This document shows, one piece after another, positions 32,714 to 43,325 of a stretch of DNA of 64,000 nucleotides (its first letter is position 1; each line of letters starts with the position of its first letter). The stretch covers positions 186,001-250,000 of the forward strand of contig VCMS01000033.1 in NCBI GenBank assembly GCA_022539475.1, given 5' to 3'. The translations under genes and the position numbers were made by a program. The notes under the pieces are model-generated. The model did not search any database, was not told the DNA's origin, and worked only from the letters and a program-made list of their open reading frames with translations. The DNA comes from Gracilaria domingensis. Lineage: Eukaryota; Rhodophyta; Florideophyceae; Gracilariales; Gracilariaceae.

Positions 32714-33967
32714 ATCGAGGTTATTCTGAGCCCGGCCAACACCTCCCATTTTTTGCAGGCTTGTGATCAATCGATAAACAAGCAATTCAAGGAAACAATT
32801 CGCTTAATGTATTCTGTACTGAACAGGAAGGCATTCGTAGACTTCGGGGACATGGGAATCAAGATAAAACTTGGCGTGGCTGGATATCGTTCACTCGTCA
32901 AGGCTACTGTGCGACTTGCGTTCGATAAAGTTGGATTGTGGGCAATGGATTTCAGATTCCTCGACTGGGCGAAAGCAAAATGGGGTGGGGAGATCTGTGC
33001 AGTTCTAAAAACTGTTCGTTACTCTCTTCGAGTGCAAGAACAGAAGCATTGGGATGAAGTTCGTTGCATTCTCCACAAACGTATGAGCACCCATTTTAAA
33101 ATGATGTCAGTAGGAGAGGTTATTCGCAAATCGCAAGACAGAGTTGATCTTATTGTTAAGAAGCACACACCGACGAAGAAAAGTATTTGGAAGAACCCAA
33201 ATTAATACGTGGATCGAACGACGATCAGCCGCGGTGCTCCAGCTGCGTATCTTACGCACGAGGACATTATCAAAAAACGAGAGCACGAAGCCGAGAAGGC
33301 AAAAGAGGAGGAACTTGAGAAAGCAAAGCGTAAGCAAGAGGCTGCGGAGAAGCGCCAGCGCGCAGCGGAAGAGAAGGCAGCGGCTGCTGCGAAGCGCCAG
33401 AAAGCAGCGGAACAGAGAGCCATAGAGAAAGCAGCAAATGAGGCTCGGCGCCAGCATGAGAAAGAAATTCGTGTGAAGCGTAAGGCGGAAGCAGCAGCTT
33501 TGCGCGAGAAGAAGAAACGTGATCGTCAGCAAAGCCGTGCGCTGAAACAAAGTATGAAGCATAGACCTGGCAAATCGAAAACTGTTCTACCCGTCGGAAA
33601 GAAGGTAGAGGTTCCTAGTGGCATGTTGATTACCGATGATGCGGCAGTTGAGGGAAATGTTGTTTCTGCTGCAGAAATTCAGCCAAAGGTACCAAGCCGT
33701 GTTCCTGCATATTTGCAGGTTTCCAACGACTTTCTTGACGATAATGATCCGGAGGAGATAGCAATAGCTAAAAGTCTTCTTGCCTTGCAAGGGAAGGATG
33801 TGAGTCTGTTAAAGACTCATCGGATGAGATTTGAGGACTCTGTTGGTGACCAAAGTTGTTTAGATGACCCGCAGTGGTCGTGGTGGAGCCTCGTAGCCAA
33901 GGAGGACGCCGTTCCAAATTGCCCTGGTTCTTCTTCGAACGGAGTGCTGGAACGAGAGATCGAGTAA
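32714..33967 (+). pseudogene. Pogo-like transposase, C-terminal part with in-frame stop
   Basis: Continues the nuclease right of the LTR element: LSPANTSHFLQACDQSINKQ carries the third catalytic Asp (QACDQ), equivalent to the QPMDQ motif of pogo/Tigger transposases. The frame stops at TAA 33203-33205 (IWKNPN), but the same phase reopens at once and runs to 33967. The reopened part has a long Lys/Glu/Ala coiled coil (EHEAEKAKEEELEKAKRKQE) and a tail with DDNDPEEIAIAKSLLALQ. I read the TAA as a nonsense mutation inside one ancestral protein; alternatively the coiled-coil part is a second product lacking an ATG start. Confidence 0.75.
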
Positions 33968-34108
33968 TCGTTGTAGCTTTCTGGCTGTTGCGGTATAGAG
34001 TTCCAAAGATGGCTTGTATTGGGTACACTCTCTGAGCTTTGATTGGAGTAGATTTGTTTTTAAATTAAAGGCCGTTTGTAGCGGCCACTCTCGTGTTTGT
34101 GAAAGTCC

Positions 34109-34134
34109 GTTCCAAATTTCCCTGCCCAGGAAGG
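34109..34134 (-). repeat. Right terminal inverted repeat of the pogo-like element
   Basis: Ends CCCTGCCCAGGAAGG next to the TA target duplication; complement of 19389-19414 with two differences. Confidence 0.9.
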
Positions 34135-34137
34135 TAC

Positions 34138-34776
34138 TTACCCTGCGACTGTTTCTTCAGAAATATGTTTCACAAACCGTACAAATCGAGGAGATCCCTC
34201 AGTTGGAAACACATCCTCGCTCTCGACTTCCATGAACCCAAGCTTCGTGTATGCTGTTATGGATGTCGGGACGGAGCTCACACCGATAAGGTAGATCAGT
34301 CTTGGGTTGAAATTCTTCGAAGCGTAGTCAATGGCGTGGTCAACGAGGGCACGGCATAATCCTTTCCTCCGCCACTCTCTCGCAACGCATATTCTCGCGA
34401 GTTCAACAGCGTCTTCCTCAATGTCTCTATCCCTCCTCTTTACGGCTATCGTTCCAACAATGTTTTCAAAATCATCAAGAGCAATGAAGAGCTTTCCCCC
34501 ATTGTCCGCACAAACAAGGGCATTCATATCGCCAAACAGAGGCTCAGCGACTTGAATCAAACCTGCGATTGTTCGGCGGGTAAGGTCGTCTGCTGCTTCT
34601 TCAATGTTCTGCTGCATTCCTTCTTTGTATAAACCCCATGCATCTGTTTGCGCATTGGCGTCACATTCACGTATAGTCACTTTAACCTCACGGTTTCCTT
34701 TCGATTTTGTACACACAGAAAACGGATTCCTCGGACCTTCGTTTACGAGCGACATGTCGTTTAGTCTGTACGACAT
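34138..34776 (-). CDS. GNAT-family N-acetyltransferase, start and end uncertain
   Basis: From the first ATG (34776) to the TAA at 34138 the protein has 212 residues. Acetyl-CoA-binding motif A is visible: VELARICVAREWRRKGLCRALVDHAIDYA, with the R-R-K-G-L-C pyrophosphate loop. GKLFIALDDFENIVGTIAVK precedes it as motif D/beta4, and ITAYTKLGFMEVE is the usual motif B end. Substrate unknown. The open frame extends upstream to about 34890 without an ATG, so an upstream exon is possible. The stop codon overlaps a perfect splice donor (GG/GTAAGT), and the pogo element begins 4 bp beyond it. The gene may therefore have continued past an intron now carrying the transposon. Confidence 0.75.
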   Translation of the reverse strand: MSYRLNDMSLVNEGPRNPFSVCTKSKGNREVKVTIRECDANAQTDAWGLYKEGMQQNIEEAADDLTRRTIAGLIQVAEPLFGDMNALVCADNGGKLFIALDDFENIVGTIAVKRRDRDIEEDAVELARICVAREWRRKGLCRALVDHAIDYASKNFNPRLIYLIGVSSVPTSITAYTKLGFMEVESEDVFPTEGSPRFVRFVKHISEETVAG

Positions 34777-34893
34777 CGGGTATTGATCAGCATGCGCTTT
34801 GATTCCCAATGTACTCAACTCGGGAAGCACGACAGCACGAGCAGCCCCTTGGACAACGTATAACTTGAAATTCAACTTTCGGAGGCACAGAAG

Positions 34894-37224
34894 CTTCGCC
34901 GTTCAGTAGCTAAATTATAGGATAATCTAGATATCGTATATCTCGAGAGAGATATCTGCGGTGCAGACTGCCATTCAGGGAAAGACTTTCTCATCGAAGT
35001 CAGACAGGGTCCATGCTACACGCCAGTGAGACGCTTATGAGATATGAGACATGAAACGTCCCCTATTGGCAGAGGTTTGAAACAGGACATCAAGCAGATA
35101 TCTATGAGGGTACACCCGGAGAACCTCATCGGCACACTTGCTTTTGGAGTAACCACAGAAAAAAAGAAAGGGAAACGGTACGAGTAGGCCTCCCTAGTTC
35201 TTAGGTTTATCTCGCTTGTGCTTCTAATATTTCTCATCGGGACTATCGCATGGTTCCTAATATAGAGTTGCTTCCTCGCCGTCTGCAGGCGGAAATTGTT
35301 CTTTACGTTGAAGGTTTTCGTGGGCAGCATGGAACTATGTGGTCTTCACCGATATATTTTCCGCATTCCACAGGTCGAAAGCAGTAAATCCACTAACACG
35401 CTCTTTGACTCTTAGTTCTTTGAAGCTTTCTTTCGTATGTGCTTGCTTCACTCTGACGAGAAAGGAAGAAAGAGAGAGAGGAAAAGCTCTCTCTTTCTAT
35501 TTATGGGTATCCTGGTGCTCAAGTTCGGAGCATGGCTGGAGCAATCACGCTACGTGGTGAAACAGAAGTTTAGCGATATTAGTCTCACTTCCTTTATCAG
35601 TTCTCTTTATCCCCAAGCACTTAAAAACGTTGTGTGATCATCCTTGGAGAATAGAGTTGTCTTCCGTTCTTGACTGAGAAAGTCATCCAAACAACTGAAC
35701 TAATGGTAACTATCGTCAGCAGAGTAGTCATGTTTCAGCGGCTTAGCCTTCTAGCCCTCTTCCCATGGTGCGTCCTCTCTGTCCTGTTTCTTCGTGCAAA
35801 ACCAACACGACTATCGCTACCCGTAGTTGCATTCTTGCACAGTTATCGAAATCTTGAGCTTTCTGGTCAGAAAATGCGTAACGTGTATCATACACGATGG
35901 TGGTTCTTGGGGAGCACTTTAATGCGTTTGGCCTACGCCCTCTCTGAAACTGAATGATGTCTTGAATATGACGAAGTCTCACAAACTGGGCTAAAGTATT
36001 GGGCAACAATTAGATGCTAAGCGGGAAGCTCCCGTGAGAGGTCCCATTTAAAGCCCATGACGCTGAATCAGGGGAGAGAAACTTTCAAGCACAACGTAAA
36101 GAGAGAGAGAGAGAGAGAGAGAGACACATACACACAAGACAAGGTAGGTCCGAAACCTGGTCCTTTGCGTTAGATTCTGCCGAATAGACCGCTCCGATTC
36201 GGTATCGTTACAGTTTTAAGTAGAAGGGATTCAAAAAAGCTGTTTGTCTCCTACGCCTGGGTAAGCTTCTGCGCCAGATCGGATTAAAAGCCTATGACTT
36301 CGAGATAAACAAGAATTACATTATCGCAGTAGATGCAGATGAGAAACCCTCACGAAATTTTGTTTGTTTGGTTCCTTTTTAACTTCATACTACACTTTCA
36401 GCTGCCCATCGCTCGTGCGGAAGCAGGCTTTCCGTGACCATCTCGATTGAAATCTGTTGACTTTTGAAGCAGTTTGGAGGTCAAACTTATCGCATGGGTA
36501 TGTCTTCGATCGATGGTCTTCATTTACCCGGAGGATAATATCTACAGTCGCATAGGAGCTAAACCTTTACGACTCACCGGAAACTCCTTATCTCTGATAC
36601 GACGTACTCGCAGAAGAACGCAGCTGCGTGCCGCCATCCAAAATGATCTATATTCCTGGACGCGGAGACCGGTAAACCGGAAACGTGCGAAGTAAATCTT
36701 GTTGCGATGAGCCGCGAAGTGGTGCTGATAGCCTCAGATCTCCTTGGTACAGGGGCAAGAGAGGGCAGGGAGGGTGCACACTAGAGAAAGGACAGAGACC
36801 CGAGACTCAATCAGCAACAGGGCTCAGCACAGTTCTCGTTTGGTAGCCCTCTTATGTTTGGTAACTTTACGGGGTCTGATTGCTAGAAGCCTACAAAACA
36901 AGCAGACAAACGAGATGGGCGTCAAGACATGCGGCCAGTTTGTTTGGCTCGTTACGACGCAACAAAGCAGATACCTCACTCGCTAAATCGCTGCAAAGTC
37001 AATACAGGTGATCACGTGCATTTGTTACATAAAGTGCTCGCTCGAAGCAGAATTGCGTTCAATGTTTGTTATAGCTGAAGTCAAAACACTTGCACCCACT
37101 GACAGTCAATGGCTGACGGCAATGCCTACCTCACTGAAATGTGTGTACTTGATCAGCTCTGCGCGCAACAGTGACATATCAACAGAAAAGAATCTACATA
37201 ACCAAAGTGGCAACACGATGAAGG
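34894..37224. other. Intergenic region with GA microsatellite
   Basis: About 2.3 kb without a supported gene. Only short frames of random composition, purine-rich patches near 35460-35500 and a (GA)12 run. Includes the presumed promoter of the GNAT gene. Confidence 0.45.
36101..36124. repeat. (GA)12 microsatellite
   Basis: Twelve perfect GA units followed by a short CA-rich tail. Confidence 0.95.
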
Positions 37225-38349
37225 CTAGTAACGAGCCGCTACATCAGCTTCTCCAGACTTATCAAATTCGCTGATCAATACGGATCGCTTTTCCTTGATG
37301 CTCAAGTTGGCCATGGCTGCGTAGAGCACAGTTAACTTCCCATCCTCGATACCACAAGGCACTGGAGTATCGTTGACAACAACGTCAACAAAAGCCTTCA
37401 TCTCCTCCACATACGCATCAGCATACCTTTCCATGAAGAAGTTGAGTGGACTATCGGAGTGATAGCCATCCTTGTCAGTAGAATCACAAGTATGTGGGTG
37501 CACATTACCCACATTGACACTACCCTTTGTTCCAAAGAACTCGGCACGCTGATCGTATCCGAGCGCGGAAGCGCGAGAATTATCAATTGTAGCAATACAT
37601 CCATTCTCAAATGTGGCCGTAACGAGAGTGTGATCTAAATCACCGATGGCACCAATCTCTGGGTTGTCAGCGATTCCAACGGCCGAAATGGAAACAACAT
37701 TAGAGCCAGTCAAAAAGCGAGCCATATCAAAGTCATGGCTGGACATATCAAGAAATAGTCCGCCAGACTGCTTGAGATATCCCACTGGTGGCGGCGCCGG
37801 GTCCCTGGAGGTAAGATGCAACTTAATTGGCTTTCCAATGGCACCAGAGTCAGCTACAGACTTGGCATGTTTGAAATTCTTATCAAATCGTCGTTGAAAG
37901 CCAAGGAAGAACTTGCACTCGGGGTGCTTTGCCAGAACCTGTTCCAAGTCTGCAATAATCTGAAGATTCTTATCCACCGGCTTCTCGCAGAAGATGTGCT
38001 TGCCCGCCGTAGCAGAGGCCTTGATGATTTCGGCGTGAGTGTCGGTTGGAGAGCAGACGATGACGGCCTGCACGGCGGGATTGTTGATGAGATCGTGCGG
38101 ATCGGTGCAAGCCATTGGCACTTTGTAGGTCTTGGCTAACTTGAGGGCGGCCGATTCGAACACATCGGACACGCAGACGAGCTTGGCGTTGGGAATGCTG
38201 GTGCAGATGCTGCGGGCGTGACACTGGCCGATTCGACCGCATCCAATGATGCCAATGCCGACGGCGTTGGAATCATCGGCCGAGGTGTCGACGGTAAGCG
38301 CAGACTTGGCGGACGCAAACTCAGCCGCAACAGCAGAAAGGTCAACCAT
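37225..38349 (-). CDS. Gfo/Idh/MocA oxidoreductase, inositol 2-dehydrogenase-like, 374 aa
   Basis: The ATG at 38349 is the first Met. Residues 31-50 form the Rossmann NAD(P) motif GIGIIGCGRIGQCHARS. CEKPVDK (~121-127) carries the conserved Lys (EKP motif), and GGLFLDMSSHDFDMARFL gives the catalytic Asp201-x3-His205 pair of inositol dehydrogenases (IolG). GFQRRFD is also an IolG hallmark. Expected reaction: NAD-dependent oxidation of myo-inositol or a related sugar or polyol. A ~30-residue N-terminal extension precedes the Rossmann fold but is not an obvious presequence. The substrate cannot be fixed from sequence. Single exon, head-to-head with HSP70 across a GC-rich promoter region. Confidence 0.9.
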   Translation of the reverse strand: MVDLSAVAAEFASAKSALTVDTSADDSNAVGIGIIGCGRIGQCHARSICTSIPNAKLVCVSDVFESAALKLAKTYKVPMACTDPHDLINNPAVQAVIVCSPTDTHAEIIKASATAGKHIFCEKPVDKNLQIIADLEQVLAKHPECKFFLGFQRRFDKNFKHAKSVADSGAIGKPIKLHLTSRDPAPPPVGYLKQSGGLFLDMSSHDFDMARFLTGSNVVSISAVGIADNPEIGAIGDLDHTLVTATFENGCIATIDNSRASALGYDQRAEFFGTKGSVNVGNVHPHTCDSTDKDGYHSDSPLNFFMERYADAYVEEMKAFVDVVVNDTPVPCGIEDGKLTVLYAAMANLSIKEKRSVLISEFDKSGEADVAARY

Positions 38350-39019
38350 GGTTGAAAGCAAGCACAAACGACGGAGGATCGGACTCGGAAAACAAGGCGC
38401 GAGCGGCAGAGACGGCGCGGCGCGAAGCAAGACCGAAGCAGCGTGCAGCGGCGGGGCGGCAGGCGATGGTGGAGGTGGCGGTGAGGTGGTATAAAACAGG
38501 CGGCGCGTGCTGCAACGTCAAACACGCGCCGCGCGCGCGCTGGCCAACTGAGCGGTCAGAAAGGCGCGCGCTTTGGGGTGCACGCGAGAGAAGCGTCGAG
38601 CGCACATTGGCTGTGTCCGGCGCGCGTGGCCACGTGGCGAAGGTGATGGTGGAGTGCGCGCGCGGTATGACGGCGTGCGGCGCGGGCGGCGCGCCGCGCC
38701 GATGGATGGACGCGCTTCTCCGCCGGCTGCCGCGCGCGCCGCGCCGAGATGCGCGCGATGCGCACGCGGACGCCGCGGCGGGTGCGGTCGTATCTTCCGG
38801 GGCATCTTGTCCTGTCGGCGGCACGCAGGATTCCACGCCGGCGCGCGCGGTGGAGCGCGGCTTGTGTCATTTTGAGCGCAGCTCCAGTTGTTTGAGCTCG
38901 CCCGTTGTCACACCCGTCATCGATGACGGCATTGGCCGCCACTGTAGATACGAGGCGCTAACGACGCGACGTGGCCAGCCGCACACGGCGCGCGGCGGCG
39001 GCGTGAAAAGGGCGAAATA

Positions 39020-39054
39020 TTTGGCGAAATATTTGGCGAAAGGGCGCGCCAAAA
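39020..39054. promoter_or_regulatory. Cluster of E2F-like motifs upstream of HSP70
   Basis: TTTGGCGAAA occurs at 39020-39029 and 39032-39041 in a 12-bp tandem repeat. GGCGCGCCAAAA (39043-39054) is an inverted E2F consensus. Spacing of one helical turn supports cooperative binding; function is inferred. Confidence 0.45.
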
Positions 39055-39231
39055 GTGGCTGAGGCGGCGAGACGGCGCGAAGGTTCGAGAGACTTCGACA
39101 CTAACCGCGACGCGCGCGGAGCGCACGGCGCGCACACGTGGGCGGCCACGCGCGTCGTCTAGACTGTTCCGCATTCCTCATCGCAATGCTCCCGCTGTTG
39201 ATCCGCGCGGTGCCCGTTTCACGATAACCAC

Positions 39232-39239
39232 TATTTAAA
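39232..39239 (+). promoter_or_regulatory. TATA-like box of HSP70
   Basis: TATTTAAA, 172 bp upstream of the ATG at 39404; the region between is a C/T-rich leader. Confidence 0.5.
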
Positions 39240-39403
39240 CCGCCGTCGCTTCCAGCCGCACCGCCGGCGCCGCCCTCAACATCGCACGATTCCCCCTCTG
39301 TTTCCTCGACCCCCCCCCTCCGCCCGCCCCTCCCCCTCGCCCTTTGCGATTCCTTTTCGTTTCGTAACTGCTCATCTTTCGTTTTTGTCTTTGTCTAATC
39401 ATC

Positions 39404-39451
39404 ATGAGTAACGCTGCCAACGGCCCGTCCATCGGCATTGACCTGGGTACT

Positions 39452-39483
<32 letters not shown>

Positions 39484-41377
39484 TCGCGTCGAGATTATTG
39501 CAAACGATCAGGGAAACCGCACTACCCCGTCTTATGTCGCCTTCACCGACAACGAGCGCCTCATCGGAGATGCCGCCAAGAATCAGGTCGCAATCAACCC
39601 TTCCAACACCGTCTTCGACGCCAAGCGACTCATCGGTCGCCGATTCTCCGACTCCTCTGTCCAGTCTGACATCAAGCACTTTTCCTTCAAGGTCATCCAG
39701 AAGGACGGCGATAAGCCTTACGTCCAGGTCCTGTACAAGGGAGAGACCAAGATCTTCTCGCCCGAGGAAATTTCCGCCATGATTCTCGTCAAGATGAAGG
39801 ATGTTGCCGAGTCGTACCTCGGAAAGCAGATCAAGTCTGCCGTCGTCACTGTCCCAGCTTATTTCAATGATTCCCAACGTCTGGCTACTAAGGATGCCGG
39901 TACCATCGCTGGTATCAATGTCTCTCGTATCATCAATGAGCCCACTGCGGCCGCCATTGCCTACGGTTTGGATCGCAAGGCCAGTGGGCACACTGCCCGT
40001 GAGAGGAACGTGCTCATCTTCGACTTGGGTGGCGGCACTTTCGATGTCTCGCTGCTCACCATTGAGGATGGTATTTTTGAAGTGAAGGCTACTGCCGGTG
40101 ACACCCATCTTGGTGGTGAAGATTTCGACAACCGCATGGTCAACCACTTTATGAATGAATTCAAGAGGAAATACAAGAAGGACATCTCTGGCAATGCCCG
40201 CTCTGTTCGCCGCCTCCGCACCCAATGTGAACGTGCCAAGCGCCAGCTCTCGTCTGCCACTCAGGCAACCATCGAGATTGACTCTCTCTTCGAGGGTATT
40301 GACTTCTACTCCTCCATTACTCGTGCTAAGTTCGAGGAGCTTTGCATGGATCTCTTCAGAGGAACTTTGGAGCCAGTCGAGAAGGTGCTGAGGGATTCCA
40401 AGATCCCCAAGGCTGACGTCGATGACATTGTGCTCGTCGGTGGCTCCACTCGTATCCCTAAAGTGCAGAGCCTCCTTGTGGACTTCTTCAATGGCAAGGA
40501 GCTTTGCAAAAACATCAATCCGGATGAGGCTGTTGCCCACGGTGCCGCAGTTCAGGCTGCAATTTTGGCTGGTGACACCTCTGAGAAGACTCAGGACCTT
40601 CTTCTGCTCGATGTCACGCCGCTTTCTCTTGGTATCGAGACCGCTGGTGCTGTCATGACTGTGCTTATCAAGCGCAACACTACTATCCCGACCAAGAAGC
40701 AACAGATCTTCTCTACCTATGCTGATAACCAGCCCGGTGTGCTCATTCAGGTGTATGAGGGTGAACGAACTCGCACCAAGGACAACAATCTGCTCGGCAA
40801 GTTCGAGCTCTCTGGTATCCCTCCGGCTCCCCGCGGAGTCCCGCAGATCGAGGTCACTTTCGACATTGACGCCAACGGTATCTTGAATGTCAGCGCGGAG
40901 GATAAGAGCACTGGTAAGAAGAACAAGATTACCATTACCAATGACAAGGGTCGCCTCAGCAAAGAACAGATCGAGAAGATGGTTCAGGATGCTGAAAAGT
41001 ACAAGGCTGAGGATGATGCCGCCAAGGCTAAGATTGAAGCCCGAAACTCATTGGAGAACTACTGCTACACCCTGCGCAACACCCTCAGTGAAGACAAGGT
41101 AAAGGACAAGATCAGTGAAGATGACAAGAAGTCTATCGAAGATAAGGTTGCTGAGGTTCTGAAGTGGATGGAGGATAACGAGACTGCTGAGAAGGAAGAA
41201 TATGATGAGAAGCAAAAGTCTATTGAAGCTGTCGCAACACCGATCATTACAAAAATGTATCAAAGCGGTGAGGGAGGAGCTGGAGGTATGCCGGGCATGG
41301 GTGGCATGGGCGGTATGGGCGGTGGTGCACCTGCTGGAGCCGGAGGTGAGGATGTTGAAATATCTGAGGTTGATTAA
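39404..41377 (+). CDS. Cytosolic HSP70 chaperone, 657 aa
   Basis: ATP-driven chaperone. Three family signatures are present: [16 protein letters not shown] at the start, [14 protein letters not shown] near 200 and [14 protein letters not shown] near 340. The substrate-binding domain ([20 protein letters not shown]) and helical lid follow, then a Gly/Met-rich tail ([15 protein letters not shown]). There is no targeting peptide and the start context is good (catcATGag), so it is a cytosolic/nuclear form. The C-terminus is EISEVD rather than the usual EEVD. The final EVD should still bind TPR co-chaperones, but the changed Glu is unusual. Codons are strongly C/T-ending, consistent with high expression. 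Single exon. Confidence 0.98.
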
Positions 41378-42118
41378 GAAGACCCGCATCATTGAACATA
41401 GCGTAGGCAAGATGCAACTAAAGCTGTAACTTGAACCTTGAACATTTTGTATTTAGATGCGTTTTCCGCTTGTGATCTTACTAAACTGAAGTGTTTTCTG
41501 ATCCACTCGTTTAGGTTTTGTATGTGTACCTCGTCTCGCATAGTTCATCTTGCGAACTCCTTCGGGAGAAAGCCTCCTGCCTATCGCATCGCATGCAACG
41601 TAGCGCAGACTGTTTCTGCTGAAAGAAACGCCCTTGCCCCTGGGTAAACTAATATTCGTTCAGGCCGTTTCCCGGTAGGCTTTCGTCATTAATCCTTGAC
41701 GTCTTGAGCAGGGGAGCACCAGTCGTATTGCAGTGATCTACATCCGGATCAAATGCACATCAACTTCTAGGCTACGATCCAAGTGGATATGATGATGGTG
41801 CGTATCCCACGAAACAGTTGTGAAAGCATGTCTCCTTCCACAAATTCGCAAGTCTCTCCTCGGAATATACGGTAACAATGCGGCGCCTCTCCTCTTTGTC
41901 GCTCTTCTTCCGGCTTCTGCATGTTTAGCAATACTGATCTAGTTGAACATTGCATAAAGAGGACAAAGCACAACTCATGCCTTCCAGCCATATCGCCGTT
42001 CCAGTAGCCACACTGCTGCGTTCATTCTTCGTATGGGGTGGGGCATGTTATCAAAATGGAAACGGGTGAACCTAAACCTTTACTCCTCGTCCTGAAGCCT
42101 ATGCTTGCCTGTGAGCTT
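41378..42118. other. Intergenic region between convergent HSP70 and U1-70K
   Basis: 3' flanks of two convergent genes. No gene or repeat is evident. Confidence 0.4.
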
Positions 42119-42799
42119 CTAGCGCTTGATGCGGCGCGCGGCAGAGTTGTTTGGTCCATCCAATCGGTTGGGATACCAGCCTTTAACCGTCCTCCCTCGC
42201 TCCACGTCCACGATCAAGCGTCTACCGTCTACTTTCATTCCATTCGCTTTGCGGTACGCGGTTTCGACATCGCGTTCTCGTTCGAATTCGACAAAGGCAT
42301 ATCCCCTGGGAATTCCCTCTTTGTTCTTCGGCATGACTACCTCCTTGACAGCCCCAAACGCCTCAAACTCATCTCGCAGTCTTGTTTCAAGAGTGGTGTA
42401 CGGCACATTGCCGACAAACAGCGTTCTGACAGCGTCGCTCGTTTTCTGACACCCATCGCGGGTTATCATCGGGTCCCATACCGCTCTTGCTTTCGTTATC
42501 ACTGTCTCCACGTTTTGCACTTTTTCTTCGCGCACACGCCGCCGCCGTTGTGCGGGCGTCTCGAACTTGGCTGTCGTTCCGACATCGGTTCCATCCGTTT
42601 CTTCTTTCATCTTGTCTTCAAATTTGTCCACCAGCGCCGCGAGCCCGGTCATCGGGCGCAACTTTCTTTTGCGCGGTGGCGGCTTGAACTCGATTGGCTT
42701 GCGCGGCGCAAAAAGTTCGATGATCTGCTTCGGAAAGCGGAAGCGCGCTTGCCCGCTGTAGGCGGGGCGGTTTCGATTTCCGGCGTGTGGTCCTGCCAT
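42119..42799 (-). CDS. SNRNP70: U1 snRNP 70 kDa protein, short form, 226 aa
   Basis: Binds stem-loop I of U1 snRNA and takes part in 5' splice-site recognition. The ATG at 42799 is the first Met. Residues 28-42 (ELFAPRKPIEFKPPPRKRK) plus TGLAALVDKFED match the family's N-terminal SmD/U1C-contact segment. The RRM follows, with RNP2 LFVGNV (127-132) and RNP1 RGYAFVEF (165-172), ending RGRTVKGWYP, which is typical of U1-70K. The protein stops 20 residues after the RRM. The Arg/Ser and Arg/Glu tail of animal and plant U1-70K is absent, so SR-protein contacts mediated by that tail are probably lost. This may reflect an intron-poor genome. No frame break is seen at the end. Confidence 0.9.
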   Translation of the reverse strand: MAGPHAGNRNRPAYSGQARFRFPKQIIELFAPRKPIEFKPPPRKRKLRPMTGLAALVDKFEDKMKEETDGTDVGTTAKFETPAQRRRRVREEKVQNVETVITKARAVWDPMITRDGCQKTSDAVRTLFVGNVPYTTLETRLRDEFEAFGAVKEVVMPKNKEGIPRGYAFVEFERERDVETAYRKANGMKVDGRRLIVDVERGRTVKGWYPNRLDGPNNSAARRIKR

Positions 42800-43325
42800 G
42801 CTGTGTGATGCAAGATGATCACGCCGGACATGAGCAGAAGCGAAGCAAAGCAAAAAGTGGTGAACGAACGGCACAAGAGCCGGCGATCAAGTACGGACGA
42901 GCAGTGGCAAGAGAGATATCTGTGTAAACAGTAGCGTGGATATGCAGACTGTTTTGGAAGCCTTCCAATGGAAGGGCACAGTTGAAAACGCTCTCACGAT
43001 TCAAAACAGGAGTTCACGTCAGATATTGCAAATTGGCGTTGCTGTGAAGCGCTGAAGAAAGCAGCTCACAAAGGCGGCGACCTCAGACACGGAACGATAA
43101 TAGAGAGGGTAAACGGCTAGTGTCTTAGCATAAACGGTAGCGGCGACGAAGAATGCGGGTGAGGATTAGGGTGAAAATTTCACCGTGAAATCACCCAAAA
43201 GTGAGTTCACCCTGGTGGGGTCCTACTGTAGCTTCACCCTGGCAGGGTGAAGTGGGACCGACTCACCCAAATTCACCTTTAGAAAAAGGTGAGGATTTTT
43301 CCTCACCTTGCAAGCATGGGCATAA
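42800..43325. other. Promoter of U1-70K and flank of the Harbinger insertion
   Basis: Contains a 150-bp GGTGA/TCACC-rich foldback (separate entry) just left of the TAA target site at 43323-43325. No gene. Confidence 0.4.
43158..43307. repeat. Foldback repeat, MITE-like
   Basis: Starts GGTGAGGA and ends TCCTCACC. Inside are perfect hairpins at 43170-43184 (GGTGAAA/TTTCACC), 43232-43252 (CTTCACCCT/AGGGTGAAG) and 43288-43307 (GGTGAGGA/TCCTCACC). No clear target duplication. Confidence 0.5.

Larger units (their letters stand above)
19389..34134 (+). mobile_element. Pogo-like (Tc1/mariner) DNA transposon, interrupted by a Gypsy element
   Basis: Terminal inverted repeats begin CCTTCCTGGGCAGGG at 19389 and end with its complement at 34134. 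TA flanks both sides (19387-19388 and 34135-34136), the Tc1/mariner target duplication. Removing the LTR element and one TSD copy leaves about 2.8 kb containing one transposase gene on the plus strand. The transposase is split by the LTR insertion and also has an in-frame stop, so the copy is inactive. Boundaries are read directly. Confidence 0.9.
38350..39403. promoter_or_regulatory. Divergent GC-rich promoter region of the oxidoreductase and HSP70
   Basis: About 1 kb of CpG-rich DNA with many accidental frames. It contains E2F-like motifs at 39020-39054 and a TATA-like box at 39232 (separate entries). No HSF-type nGAAn triplet array stands out near the HSP70 TATA box. Confidence 0.5.

Noticed and set aside
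39395-40702. 435-codon frame antisense to HSP70
   Set aside because: Long antisense frames are a known by-product of HSP70 codon bias; no ATG context, no family and no promoter support it.
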